DNA of 64,000 nucleotides, taken from positions 186,001 through 250,000 of the forward strand of contig NZ_KQ130485.1 of the NCBI RefSeq assembly GCF_001050375.1, written 5' to 3'. Below, in pieces: positions 18,680-27,985 of this stretch. Origin of the DNA: Catenovulum maritimum. Lineage in GTDB: Bacteria; Pseudomonadota; Gammaproteobacteria; Enterobacterales; Alteromonadaceae. Numbering within the stretch: position 1 is the first letter of the stretch; every line of letters begins with the position of its first letter. Both the position numbers and the translations under genes were made by a program. The notes below the pieces were generated by a model. That model was not told where the DNA came from. It saw nothing but the letters and a program-made list of their open reading frames with translations, and did no database searches.

Positions 18680-20322
18680 TATGCGCCCTCTATCATGTCG
18701 TGGTTAGCTTTGCCTGGCGGAACTAATGGCCAAACATTGGCTTTGTCATCAATTTGAACATGTAGTAAAAATGCACCTTCGCTGTTTACTAGTTGTTCAA
18801 TTGCAGCATCTACTTCATCTGCTTTACTTATACTTACCGAAGGAATATCAAATGCCTTAGCTAAGGTTAAAAAGTCTGGGTTATCGCTTAAGTTTGTCTC
18901 TGAGTATCTTTCTTCAAAGAATAACTCTTGCCATTGCTTAACCATGCCTAATCTTTGGTTGTCTAGTAGCACGATTTTAACTGGTAAATTAAATCGTTTT
19001 ATTGTGCCAAGCTCTTGAACATTCATCATGAATGAACCGTCGCCAGATACGACAACAGAGGTAGTATCTGGACGAGCAACTTGAACGCCAATTGCTGCAG
19101 GTAAACCAAATCCCATAGTACCCGCGCCACCACTTGATAAGTGATTACGTGGTGAGGTGAACTGCATGTGTTGTGCAACCCACATTTGGTGTTGGCCAAC
19201 ATCACAGCTGACTACGTGATCATATGGTAAAGCTTTACTTAATTTATTCAGTAATGCAGGCGCATAAATATCTTCATTTGGATAATCATAGCGCCATGCA
19301 TATTTAGCGATTGATTCAATCGCATCTTGTTGCCAAGCTGAAATTTCTGGCGTTGCTTTTAACGCAGGTAATATTTGTTTGAAATCACCTAAAATAGAAA
19401 TGTCAGCTTTGCGTAGTTTGTCTATCTCAGCAGGATCAATATCAAGGTGAATAACTTTAGCATGTGGTGCGAAAGTATCCAGTTTACCTGTTACACGATC
19501 ATCAAATCGAGCGCCGGTACAAATTAATAAATCACATTCTTGTACAGCATGGTTTGCAGCTTGGTTACCATGCATACCAACAAAACCTAAGTTGTATGGG
19601 TAATCGCTTGGTACCGTACCTAATGCTTTTAAGGTTGAGATAGCTGGGATTTGAGTTGCATCTAACAAATCTTGTAATTCGTCAATAGCATCTGCTAAAC
19701 CCACACCACCGCCAACATAAAACAAAGGTTTTTTTGCTGCGCCGATTAAATCTCGTGCTTTAGCGATATCGCAATCTGCGACAGGCTCAAATGTTTTTTC
19801 TGGTAGCGCATAAGGTTCAAAATCAACAGCACCAATTTGGATATCTTTTGGTATGTCTACTAATACAGGACCAGGACGACCAGACTGAGCCACTTCAAAT
19901 GCTTGATGCAAGATGTCTGCAAGTTCATCTAATGATTGAACTAAAAAGCTTTGTTTAGTGATTGATAACGACATACCTAATACGTCCATTTCTTGGAACG
20001 CATCAGTACCGATTAGGCTGCTAAAAACCTGACCTGTAATAGCAACGACTGGAACTGAATCCATCATAGCATCGGCTAAACCTGTTACTAGGTTAGTCGC
20101 ACCCGGGCCAGATGTTGCCATGCAGACGCCAACTTTACCGGTGGTTCGCGCATAGCCAACAGCTGCAAATGCAGCGCCTTGCTCGTGTCTAGATAAAAAA
20201 TGCTTAACGTCTGAATCGTACAAAGCATCGTAAATTGGCATGATAGCACCACCTGGATAACCAAATATGTGCTGTACACCGTGCTGTTGTAAAACTTTTA
20301 AAACCAGTTGTGCGCCGGTCAT
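18679..20322 (-). CDS. ilvG: acetolactate synthase II large subunit
   Basis: It is the TPP-dependent catalytic subunit that condenses pyruvate with pyruvate or 2-oxobutanoate, the first common step of the branched-chain pathway. The catalytic glutamate is E47 in [10 protein letters not shown] after [14 protein letters not shown]. The TPP/Mg motif is [12 protein letters not shown] near residue 435. The ATG at 20322 is preferred over an in-frame TTG at 20328 because AAGGG lies six bases upstream of it. Unlike the K-12 allele, ilvG here is an intact reading frame. The attenuator lies between it and the leader peptide. Confidence 0.96.
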   Translation of the reverse strand: MTGAQLVLKVLQQHGVQHIFGYPGGAIMPIYDALYDSDVKHFLSRHEQGAAFAAVGYARTTGKVGVCMATSGPGATNLVTGLADAMMDSVPVVAITGQVFSSLIGTDAFQEMDVLGMSLSITKQSFLVQSLDELADILHQAFEVAQSGRPGPVLVDIPKDIQIGAVDFEPYALPEKTFEPVADCDIAKARDLIGAAKKPLFYVGGGVGLADAIDELQDLLDATQIPAISTLKALGTVPSDYPYNLGFVGMHGNQAANHAVQECDLLICTGARFDDRVTGKLDTFAPHAKVIHLDIDPAEIDKLRKADISILGDFKQILPALKATPEISAWQQDAIESIAKYAWRYDYPNEDIYAPALLNKLSKALPYDHVVSCDVGQHQMWVAQHMQFTSPRNHLSSGGAGTMGFGLPAAIGVQVARPDTTSVVVSGDGSFMMNVQELGTIKRFNLPVKIVLLDNQRLGMVKQWQELFFEERYSETNLSDNPDFLTLAKAFDIPSVSISKADEVDAAIEQLVNSEGAFLLHVQIDDKANVWPLVPPGKANHDMIEGA

Positions 20323-20381
20323 TATCAACCCTTTTCTTTGCTGACAGCCAAATACCTAATCAAAATAATTTGCAATAGATA

Positions 20382-20413
20382 ATAAAAAACCCCCGAATCT
20401 TTCGATGCGGGGG
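20382..20413 (-). terminator. ilv attenuator terminator
   Basis: On the transcribed (minus) strand a 10-base arm CCCCCGCATC pairs with GATTCGGGGG, with one mismatch and a 4-base loop (20390-20413), followed by TTTTTTATT. It lies 60 bases upstream of ilvG and 26 bases after the leader stop. This is the classical attenuator position. Confidence 0.92.
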
Positions 20414-20438
20414 TTTGATTTGGCCGTTTACACTCTGC

Positions 20439-20513
20439 TTAAATCGTACAAATCCCCCGCGATGGTAACACCACCACGATGACGACTAATTTAATCAGAA
20501 TGCGAATATTCAT
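20439..20513 (-). CDS. ilvL: ilv operon leader peptide
   Basis: A 24-residue leader peptide begins MNIRILIKLVVIVVVLPSRG. Fourteen of 24 residues are Ile, Leu or Val, including the run LVVIVVVL at residues 9-16. It ends just before the attenuator. Shortage of charged branched-chain tRNAs should stall ribosomes in this run. The codons for residues 18-21 contain GCGGGGG, which can pair with CCCCCGC of the terminator 5' arm. A stalled ribosome would leave that segment free and prevent termination. A ribosome that reaches the stop would cover it and allow termination. Confidence 0.92.
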   Translation of the reverse strand: MNIRILIKLVVIVVVLPSRGICTI

Positions 20514-20559
20514 ACCAAAATAAAACCTGTAAAGCTCTATATGCTCATTTAGGGGCATA

Positions 20560-20588
20560 TAAATACCATAACAATTGAATAAAAACAA
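20560..20588 (-). promoter_or_regulatory. putative sigma-70 promoter of the ilv operon
   Basis: On the minus strand TTGTTT (20583-20588) and TATTTA (20560-20565) are separated by 17 bases, about 47 bases upstream of the ilvL start. The -35 matches consensus at four of six positions. This is a pattern match only. Confidence 0.4.
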
Positions 20589-20794
20589 GCCAACTGGCTA
20601 AAAATAAGGCTTTTAGACCCTTTCTAACATTGCTGTGAAAGAAAAATGGTCAATAGCCAGTCTCATTTTATAAGCTAATTTTTAAATGCTTTGTTTTGTT
20701 TTACTCAAAAACGGGCTAACTTAAACACTAGCTGATACAAAATATTTGAAATACCTATATTTTCTCACTCACAAACAACACACGAGGGTGCACT

Positions 20795-21523
20795 ATGTTT
20801 CAATCAAGCCAAAGTCGTAGAGAGTTTTTGCTAAAGACTTTAATTGCGGGGGGGTATGGTTTTACCGCCGGTTCTGCACTATTAGCGCCTTTGGTTCATG
20901 CTTTGGGTAAAGTTCCAAGGCAGTTAACGAGTGATGAATCTATATTTAAACTCAGCGGTAAAGTTAAGGTCAATGGCCAGTACGCATCAGAAAAAACCAT
21001 AGTCACAGCGAACTCGACGATAGAGACAGATTCAAATAGCCAATTAATTTTTGTTGTGGGTAAAGATGCGCATATCGTCAGAGAAAATAGCAAGGTTATT
21101 TTGTCTGGTAGCAGCGATAAGGTTGAAACTGGATTACAGCTAACTAAAGGCAAAATTTTATCTGTATTTGGCGAAAGGCAAGGTACGGAAAAGCACCAAA
21201 TTAAAACAACAACTGCAACTATAGGTATTAGAGGCACAGGGGTTTATGCTGAATCTGAAGACGATCATAGTTATGTTTGTACTTGTTACGGTCAAACTAA
21301 AATTGCATCGGCTAGTCATCCTGCCACGAGTGAAGTGATAACAAGTAAGCATCATGATGCGGCAAGATATATTTTTGCTGATAGTCAGGGTGGTCAAATC
21401 ATTACTGAAGCGCCGATGAAAAATCACGAAGATGAAGAGTTGATGTTAATAGAAGCGCTTGTCGGGAGAACAACACCATTCTCTTCTTTGATGGGTTATA
21501 GTGATCTTAGAAAAAAATATTAA
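20795..21523 (+). CDS. FecR-domain protein with Tat-type signal
   Basis: The 242-residue protein starts with a twin-arginine signal (SRREFLLK at residues 7-14, then a hydrophobic stretch to about residue 36). The exported part is a FecR-type domain (FKLSGKVKVNGQYASEKT, then TATIGIRGTGVYAE). In other bacteria small FecR-domain proteins with this TxGVRGT-like motif often sit next to CHASE2-containing cyclases or kinases, as here. I infer that it is an exported partner or ligand sensor for the downstream cyclase. The next start lies about 60 bases downstream. Confidence 0.82.
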   Translation: MFQSSQSRREFLLKTLIAGGYGFTAGSALLAPLVHALGKVPRQLTSDESIFKLSGKVKVNGQYASEKTIVTANSTIETDSNSQLIFVVGKDAHIVRENSKVILSGSSDKVETGLQLTKGKILSVFGERQGTEKHQIKTTTATIGIRGTGVYAESEDDHSYVCTCYGQTKIASASHPATSEVITSKHHDAARYIFADSQGGQIITEAPMKNHEDEELMLIEALVGRTTPFSSLMGYSDLRKKY

Positions 21524-21585
21524 CGAATCTCAACTCTGGATAAGACATTAACTAATTTTAGCAAGTTGAAAATAAGGCGAGTTCA

Positions 21586-23838
21586 TTGTTCTCTTCCTTC
21601 AAAAAACGAATTTTATTATTCCCAGTCGTTTTATGTGGCTTAATTTTATTGCATGCTTTGAGTGTCACTCGAATCCAATGGATAGATAAACTCGAAGCTT
21701 TTATATATGATCAACGGCTTAATTTTCATCTAGTCGAAGACGCAAAATCTGAGCATCTTGTTATCGTCAATATAGATGAAAAAAGCCTAGCTGAATTAGG
21801 GCAATGGCCTTGGCGAAGAGATGTGATTGCCCAGCTAACTAATTCATTATTTGAGCATTATCAAATTAAAGTTTTAGGTTTTGATATGGTTTTTTCTGAA
21901 CCATCGGATACAACAGCCACAGAAGTTTTAGACCTGCTAGCGGGTACTGAAATTGCCGAAAGTGAACTTTTTCAACAAGCTTATCAAAGCTTAAAACCTC
22001 AACTAGATTTTGATACTCAGTTAGCCGAATCTTTCACAGACAGAAATGTTGTGCTTGGGATAGTTTTTGAGCAAGCGAAAAACCAAGATGTCAGCAATAA
22101 AAACCAACTCCCTTTGCCGCCGATCACGCTTGAACCAGAGTACCTTAAACAAAGCCAGTTAGTTTCGGCACAATCTTATATTGCCAACCTGCCCGTTTTT
22201 CATCAGCAGGCCAAAAGCAGTGGCTTTTTTCAAAACTCATTACTAGACAGTGATGGGGTCTTTCGTCGAGTTCCGCTTGTTGAGCGTTTTCGGCAGTATG
22301 TTTATCCCTCTTTGGCGTTGGAAGTTGCGCGATTAAAACTAGATATTGAGGGCTTAACCTTGTCTTTTCATCAACAAGGCAGAGGTAACATGGTGCTAAA
22401 TTCAGTTAATTTAGGTGATAAAACGATTGATGTCGGCTCGAGAGCAGAGGTGTTCGTACCCTATTTAGGTTATCAATATAGTTTTCAATATTTTTCGGCA
22501 TTGGACATTCTAACGCAGAAAATTCCAGCTGGTTTATTACAAGGGAAAGCGGTATTAGTCGGCACAGATGCAGCAGGTTTACTTGATTTAAGAACAACTC
22601 CATTTGCTAAAGCATTTCCGGGAGTTGAGGTGCACGCCAATATAGTCGAAGGCATTATTCAAGGCACTATTCGCTCTCAACCAAATGCGATTTTAAAGTT
22701 TGAAGTGGGCGCAATTTTATTTGCTACCTTGGTGGTGTTATTGATTTCCTTGTGCTCTGATTCACGTAAGCAATTATTTGGTTTAGTTTCTGTTATCGGC
22801 GCTATTATTGCGGCAAGCCAATATTTTTGGTTGCAAGGTATTGTGGTGCCGACAGCTTCAACACTCGTATTAACTATCTTGCTTTTCATTAGCTTAACTG
22901 CGTTTAATTTATTGATGGAATTACGCCAAAAACAATCTATTGTGAAGCAGTTTGGTTTATATGTCCCACCTGATTTAGTTTCAGATATGGCTAAATCTCC
23001 AGAGCATTATCAACTAGAGAGTCAAAGTAAAACCTTGACGGTTTTGTTTTCTGATATACGCAATTTTACGCAAATATCTGAGGGCTTAAGCCCGCAAGCC
23101 TTGTCTGAAATGATGAATCTGTATTTAACTGAGATGACCGAAATTATTCACAGCAATAAAGGTACGATTGATAAGTATATAGGTGATGCCATTATGGCGT
23201 TTTGGGGCGCGCCGGTTGCCGATACAGAGCATGTTAGACATGCGGTCATAACTGCGATGCAAATGCAGGCTAAGTTAGCTGTAATAAATAAAAAGTTTCA
23301 AGCAAACGGTTGGCCGAGCATTCAAATTGGCATTGGTGTTAATACAGGACAAATGAATGTAGGTAATATGGGATCTGAATTTAGAATGGCTTACACTGTG
23401 ATGGGCGATTCGGTTAATCTAGCTGCTCGGCTGGAAGGGTTAACCAAAGTTTATGGTTGTTATTGTTTACTGGGACAAGAGACCGGCGAAAGTTTATTAA
23501 GTAGCGAGATGCTAGTTCGTGAATTAGATAAAGTAAAAGTGAAAGGAAAAAGCGAAGCCAGCCGTATTTACGAGTTATGTCCACCGCAATATCAAACATC
23601 AAATCTAAATAATGAACATCAAGTTTTACCCAAAGCTTATTTATCTGATTTTCAGTCGTTTTTAAATTTATATCGACAGTGCCAATGGCAAGCAGCGTTA
23701 GATAAGTTAGACAGTTTGCGACAGAAAAAAGTGGTAACGGAGTCTTTATACTCGCTCTACCAAGCTAGAATTAAACACTTTAAAACCAGCCCGCCAGAGG
23801 CAGGCTGGGATGGTAGCTTTACTTACCAGCGTAAGTAG
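21586..23838 (+). CDS. CHASE2 domain adenylate/guanylate cyclase
   Basis: This 750-residue membrane protein has an N-terminal helix, an extracytoplasmic CHASE2 sensor domain (about 30-345), three closely spaced membrane helices (about 365-445) and a class III nucleotide cyclase domain (about 465-645). Metal-binding aspartates are D490 (FSDIRNFTQIS) and D534 (IGDAIMAFWGAP). The MAYTVMGDSVNLAARLEG block is intact, so it should be active, most likely as an adenylate cyclase. The start is TTG at 21586 with AAGG eight bases before it. No ATG suits the signal-anchor. It pairs with the FecR protein upstream. Confidence 0.9.
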   Translation: MFSSFKKRILLFPVVLCGLILLHALSVTRIQWIDKLEAFIYDQRLNFHLVEDAKSEHLVIVNIDEKSLAELGQWPWRRDVIAQLTNSLFEHYQIKVLGFDMVFSEPSDTTATEVLDLLAGTEIAESELFQQAYQSLKPQLDFDTQLAESFTDRNVVLGIVFEQAKNQDVSNKNQLPLPPITLEPEYLKQSQLVSAQSYIANLPVFHQQAKSSGFFQNSLLDSDGVFRRVPLVERFRQYVYPSLALEVARLKLDIEGLTLSFHQQGRGNMVLNSVNLGDKTIDVGSRAEVFVPYLGYQYSFQYFSALDILTQKIPAGLLQGKAVLVGTDAAGLLDLRTTPFAKAFPGVEVHANIVEGIIQGTIRSQPNAILKFEVGAILFATLVVLLISLCSDSRKQLFGLVSVIGAIIAASQYFWLQGIVVPTASTLVLTILLFISLTAFNLLMELRQKQSIVKQFGLYVPPDLVSDMAKSPEHYQLESQSKTLTVLFSDIRNFTQISEGLSPQALSEMMNLYLTEMTEIIHSNKGTIDKYIGDAIMAFWGAPVADTEHVRHAVITAMQMQAKLAVINKKFQANGWPSIQIGIGVNTGQMNVGNMGSEFRMAYTVMGDSVNLAARLEGLTKVYGCYCLLGQETGESLLSSEMLVRELDKVKVKGKSEASRIYELCPPQYQTSNLNNEHQVLPKAYLSDFQSFLNLYRQCQWQAALDKLDSLRQKKVVTESLYSLYQARIKHFKTSPPEAGWDGSFTYQRK
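23781..23808 (-). terminator. terminator for the DUF805 gene lying inside the cyclase coding end
   Basis: CCAGCCCGCC (23786-23795) and GGCAGGCTGG (23799-23808) form a GC-rich 10-bp stem with one mismatch and a 3-base loop. On the minus strand it is followed by TTTTA. It lies 49 bases past the stop of the minus-strand DUF805 gene but inside the last codons of the plus-strand cyclase gene. Confidence 0.7.
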
Positions 23839-23856
23839 CCGTTTATGATTATTAAT

Positions 23857-24381
23857 TTAAGAAGCCGCCGCGTTTTGCGCTGCTTGTAGGTAGTCATTAT
23901 ATGCGGGTACAGCAATCGCAGCTAATATACCGATTATAAATATTAATGGCATTACTAAACCTAGTATCCAAGTTTTTGCTGTATTCGGATGTGCAGGTAA
24001 TCCGTATTCGTTTTCACCTATGTCTCCAGATTTAAACAGCAGTATTAAGACTAAAATCAAATTAATGAGTGGCACGAACAACAAGAGTAAATACCAACCT
24101 TTTCGATTAATGTCATGAAGCCGCTTGATACCCGCGACTATGGTTATGTAAAACATGAATGCATAACCTACCGCAATTCCAATCGCGCCAAGTGTTTCGC
24201 TGATCGCGAATAAACCCGCCGCAGGGAGTAAGACTAAATACGAAATAGACGCGTGCGCTAAATATCTTACTCTGCCGAGTCTGCCGGATGCTTGAAAAAT
24301 TTTAGGGGTTGAATAACCTTGATTTTCAGTGACGAGTTCAGCTTCTGGTGCGGTAAATAAATTTTCTGTGTTTTCCATCAT
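23857..24381 (-). CDS. DUF805 family membrane protein with pilin-like C-terminal helix
   Basis: The 174-residue protein has a cytoplasmic N-terminus, the DUF805 core (GRLGRVRYLAHASISYLVLL, then AGIKRLHDINRKGWYLLLLF) with three or four membrane helices, and the NEYGLPAHPN segment typical of the family. After this comes an extra helix, LIFIIGILAAIAVPAYNDYL, which closely resembles the conserved N-terminal helix of type IV pilins but is at the C-terminus. Function is unknown. Two adjacent ATG codons (24381 and 24378) could serve as start, with AAGGAA just upstream. Confidence 0.85.
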   Translation of the reverse strand: MMENTENLFTAPEAELVTENQGYSTPKIFQASGRLGRVRYLAHASISYLVLLPAAGLFAISETLGAIGIAVGYAFMFYITIVAGIKRLHDINRKGWYLLLLFVPLINLILVLILLFKSGDIGENEYGLPAHPNTAKTWILGLVMPLIFIIGILAAIAVPAYNDYLQAAQNAAAS

Positions 24382-24422
24382 TAATTCCTTTTTGTCGAGA
24401 TTTTTTGTTTCAGTTATTTCTG

Positions 24423-25313
24423 TTAAAAATTGATGCTCAGTTTAGAAGATAAAATTGTGCTGCTGTAACTAAGCGAGCCTTTTGCGTTGCTTTTGGCATA
24501 GCTAGCTGAAATATCTAGGTTAATTTTATCCGTAATTTTAGTCAGTAAACCTAAGTTAAAAACAGCTGTTGTTGCCGATAATTTATATTGATACCAAGCA
24601 TTACCTGACATTTCACTAAGTTCATGAGCGTGCCACTTATTTTGAGCATATTGTGCCGCTTGACTTAAGTAAAGGCTATTTTGCTCGGCAGAGTCGTGAT
24701 TGATTGCACTGACTATTTTGCCTTTTTTAAACTCTAGGCCAGCATAAGCTAATGTGTTGATCGAAAAATTGTAATCAGCATTTAAAAATAAGTTAATTTC
24801 TGAATTGTTAAACCAAGTTTTGTTGGCGCTCCTATCTAAATAACCAAAACCTAACTGAGTATGTATTTCATCGGTAAATCTTTTATTCATGACCCAGGTT
24901 ATCGTCTGAGTGTTGCCGGACATGGCATCTATTCTATGGTTATTGATTTGATAGCTAGCTTTGATGAAGTAATAAGGCGCTAGATAACCAAAGCTGTTTT
25001 GCCAACCATAAACTAAATAGAGGTTTGAGCTGGTTTGGTCATACATGTCCAAACTTTGATAATTTATGTTCTCTAGACTAAGCCCTCCGCCAAACATTTG
25101 GCCTAGTTTGAACTCTCTTCTGTAATCAAAACTGAATGCTAATGTATTGGCACTATCAGCTAATTTATCAGATTGAGCTATTGAATTTGTTAGGTTGTCA
25201 TTTTTTAATTCACTAATAGAAAAATGACTGGTGAACTGCGAACTAGCATTGGCTGCAAATAAAATGGTGCTAGGTAGAGTAAGCAAACTAAATAGTAAGC
25301 AGAGTCTAAACAT
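24423..25313 (-). CDS. predicted outer-membrane beta-barrel protein, 296 aa
   Basis: A Sec signal peptide (MFRLCLLFSLLTLPSTILFA, cleavage after FAANA or nearby) is followed by a chain of alternating polar/hydrophobic strands of 8-12 residues. The protein ends with a terminal phenylalanine (SKLSINF), the pattern of the outer-membrane assembly signal. I recognise no specific family. It lies between the DUF805 gene and polB on the same strand, with gaps of 41 and 87 bases, but no functional link is evident. Confidence 0.65.
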   Translation of the reverse strand: MFRLCLLFSLLTLPSTILFAANASSQFTSHFSISELKNDNLTNSIAQSDKLADSANTLAFSFDYRREFKLGQMFGGGLSLENINYQSLDMYDQTSSNLYLVYGWQNSFGYLAPYYFIKASYQINNHRIDAMSGNTQTITWVMNKRFTDEIHTQLGFGYLDRSANKTWFNNSEINLFLNADYNFSINTLAYAGLEFKKGKIVSAINHDSAEQNSLYLSQAAQYAQNKWHAHELSEMSGNAWYQYKLSATTAVFNLGLLTKITDKINLDISASYAKSNAKGSLSYSSTILSSKLSINF

Positions 25314-25400
25314 TTTTGTGTCCTGTATTTATTTCCGTTTCATCTTAATTGAGTTAGCTAATTTCTAATCCCGAGTTAAGGTTATATAGCGCTTTTCTTA

Positions 25401-27776
25401 CTAGAATAATCTTAGTTGCCGAGATTCTATTTGGCTAAAGTTTAACCCAATAAATGGCAAAATACTCTCTGCGACCGGTTTGATTTGTTTATCTATGTAG
25501 TGCTGATAATCAATTTTAGCAGTCAAATACTCGCTTGGTTGCGGCCCTTGTAATGTAATAAAGTATTTTATCCAGCCTTTATTTTGGTACTGCATAGGCA
25601 AGCCCAATTGCTGATTTTGTTGATCGGCTAATCTAGCCGCTTTCACTTGAGGCGGGATGTTTTTTACATAAGCTGATAGTTTTTGCCTTAGCCGTTTACG
25701 ATAGCTAAGTTGCTTATCTCGCTTGCCATCTAAGGTTTCTTGGATAACCCTTTTGATATATTCAGATGGATCTTGATCGCTAAATATCATTTTATATAGC
25801 TCAGTTTGGAACTCCCTAGCGAGTTCAGTCCAGTCACTTCTAACCGTTTCTAGGCCTTTAAAAACCAGTTGAGTTTCACCTTGGCTAACAATTTGGCCTG
25901 CGTAGCGTTTTTTACTGCCTAGTTCAGAGCCTCGGATCGTCGGCATAAAAAACTTGTGATATAGGGTTTCGAATTCAAGCTCTAAAAAGCAGTCTAATTG
26001 ATATTCTTCGGCTAGTTTTTGTTGCCACTTTTGGTTGATCAACTTAGCTAAATCTGTACCTATTTGGTTTGCCTCGTCTGTACATTCAACATTTTCTAAC
26101 CAGACAAAAGTTGAGTCTGTATCACCGTAGATTACTTTGTAGCCTTGGGATTCTATCCATAGTGCGGTTTGCTGCATGATTTGCTGGCCACGCAAGGTAA
26201 TTGAACTTGCAAGGCGTTTGTCGTAAAAGCGACAACCGCCAGAGCCAAGTACACCATAGAATGAATTCATGATAATTTTTAATGCTTGAGATCTTGCACT
26301 ATCTTTATCTCTTTTAGCTTGATCGCGTTGTAACCAAAGGTCTGAAATAATCTCAGGTAAAAAGTGTTTCTCTCGTGAAAATAAACCACCGATAAACCCT
26401 TCAATCGCGTTGTCAGGGGACTTTAACCCTTCCACTAAGCCCATGGGATCTATTTTGAAGGTTCTAATAATTGAGGGGTATAGGCTTTTAAAATCAAGGA
26501 CTAGGACATTGTTAAATAGTCCTGGGATCGATGTCATAACATAGCCACCAGGACTGGCGAGCCCTCCAGATTCCGGAAGGTTGGGCGCGACATATCCTGC
26601 TCTATGTAGTTTAGGTAGATAGAGGTTTGTAAAGGCGGCTACAGAGCCACCTATTCTATCTAGTTCCAAGCCTGTTAGTTGGCTCCTTAATTTTAAAAAG
26701 TCGAATAGCTGAGTTTTTTTAAAGATCTCACTGACAAGTTTGCAATCTTCTAAGTTATATTGGGCTAGCTTTATTTTATTGTGGCGAAAGTCATGTGTGA
26801 TATGCTCGGCTCGATTCTTAACATCTTCAATTAACTTTCCCTTGTTTAATAACTCCCTAGATACATTTTCTAAACTAAAACTTTCAAAATGATAAGTTGC
26901 TGTTTTCAACGCATCTATGCCATCAATTACGACTCGCCCTGGAATAGTGACAAAACCTTGGTTAGTGTCATTTCGGTTATCGCGCCAATAGGCTCTCGTG
27001 TTATTGCGACCAAAATTTAATGCTATTTTGTGTTTCTCAGCTCGCTTAAATAACAGTCTGAAATCAAAATTAACCACGCTCCAGCCAATGATTAAATCAG
27101 GGTCTAGTTCTTGGATTGATGATATGAGTGCTTGGATTAACGCGGATTCATTTTCTAGCCAGATTATATTAAGCGTTGAAGGCTCAGGCTTACCTATCAT
27201 TAAAACTAACTCTGTGGTGTCATTTTGTAATGCGATTGAGTAGAGTTCGCCTTGCATTGAGCATTCAATATCTAGCGATAAATAGGATAAACAAACTTCA
27301 GTTGGTGCAGCTGTTATTTTTGTGCAAGCTAACGCTTTAAAAGTATGATTGGCATTTGCTGTTTCAGTACTTAACCCGGCAATACCTGAGGTTATATTTC
27401 TTTCAATTAATAACCTATCGTGTACTTGGATGTCAGCTTCGTAGGTTTCTATGCCATTTTGGTTCAGAACTCTATTTGCAGCGCGGTGATCTTTTATTCT
27501 ATCAAAGTATAACGCTGTGACTTCTTGATGAACGAAGGTGGTTAGTTTAAGCGCTTTAGCAGAAACCTTGATTCTATGCTCAGTTAACGTGGTTATGGCT
27601 TGTGCTTGATCTTCAGTTTGAATGAAAAATAAACTTCTTTGTTGGGGCAATGTTAATAACATGGGGCCGTCAGAATTGACAACCCAATAACTGACTTCAA
27701 TTCCGTTATTAGTGTCTTTACTCTGTCGAGTCAATAAAAAACCTTTATAGACAACTTGTTGTAAAATTTCTGTCAT
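25401..27776 (-). CDS. polB: DNA polymerase II (family B)
   Basis: This is the family-B polymerase used in gammaproteobacteria for replication restart and translesion synthesis. The 791-residue length is close to E. coli PolB. The 3'-5' exonuclease motifs are DIECS near residue 170, IIGWSVVNFDFRLL near 230 and YNLEDCKLV near 340. The polymerase motifs are DFKSLYPSIIR (A, near 427), KIIMNSFYGVLGS (B, near 500) and YGDTDSTF (C, near 549). All acidic residues are present, so both activities should be intact. I saw no clear LexA-type box in the 200 bases upstream. Confidence 0.97.
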   Translation of the reverse strand: MTEILQQVVYKGFLLTRQSKDTNNGIEVSYWVVNSDGPMLLTLPQQRSLFFIQTEDQAQAITTLTEHRIKVSAKALKLTTFVHQEVTALYFDRIKDHRAANRVLNQNGIETYEADIQVHDRLLIERNITSGIAGLSTETANANHTFKALACTKITAAPTEVCLSYLSLDIECSMQGELYSIALQNDTTELVLMIGKPEPSTLNIIWLENESALIQALISSIQELDPDLIIGWSVVNFDFRLLFKRAEKHKIALNFGRNNTRAYWRDNRNDTNQGFVTIPGRVVIDGIDALKTATYHFESFSLENVSRELLNKGKLIEDVKNRAEHITHDFRHNKIKLAQYNLEDCKLVSEIFKKTQLFDFLKLRSQLTGLELDRIGGSVAAFTNLYLPKLHRAGYVAPNLPESGGLASPGGYVMTSIPGLFNNVLVLDFKSLYPSIIRTFKIDPMGLVEGLKSPDNAIEGFIGGLFSREKHFLPEIISDLWLQRDQAKRDKDSARSQALKIIMNSFYGVLGSGGCRFYDKRLASSITLRGQQIMQQTALWIESQGYKVIYGDTDSTFVWLENVECTDEANQIGTDLAKLINQKWQQKLAEEYQLDCFLELEFETLYHKFFMPTIRGSELGSKKRYAGQIVSQGETQLVFKGLETVRSDWTELAREFQTELYKMIFSDQDPSEYIKRVIQETLDGKRDKQLSYRKRLRQKLSAYVKNIPPQVKAARLADQQNQQLGLPMQYQNKGWIKYFITLQGPQPSEYLTAKIDYQHYIDKQIKPVAESILPFIGLNFSQIESRQLRLF

Positions 27777-27906
27777 AAATCAAGTTCGTTTTTTCTACAG
27801 CCCTTGTGGCACCTAGCGTCGCTTTAAAATAATAAGTCCAATTTAAGTTTCAATTTTGTTTTTATTATGTTTTTTCCTGTAAAAAGATCTTTGCATCTTG
27901 AAAACT

Positions 27907-27934
27907 TTGTACTAATCTCAAAAATGCTTATAAA
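27907..27934 (+). promoter_or_regulatory. putative promoter of the tpsA operon
   Basis: TTGTAC (27907-27912) and TATAAA (27929-27934) are spaced by 16 bases and lie about 50 bases upstream of the tpsA ATG. The -10 matches five of six consensus bases. This is a pattern match only. Confidence 0.45.
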
Positions 27935-27985
27935 ACCAACAGTAGCAAATAAAACAAATTTTGGGTTAAACCAAGGATACTAAAA

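Noticed and set aside
27777-27985. LexA box upstream of polB
   Set aside because: Only isolated CTGT/ACAG-like half-sites were found. No CTGT-N8-ACAG arrangement exists near the start.
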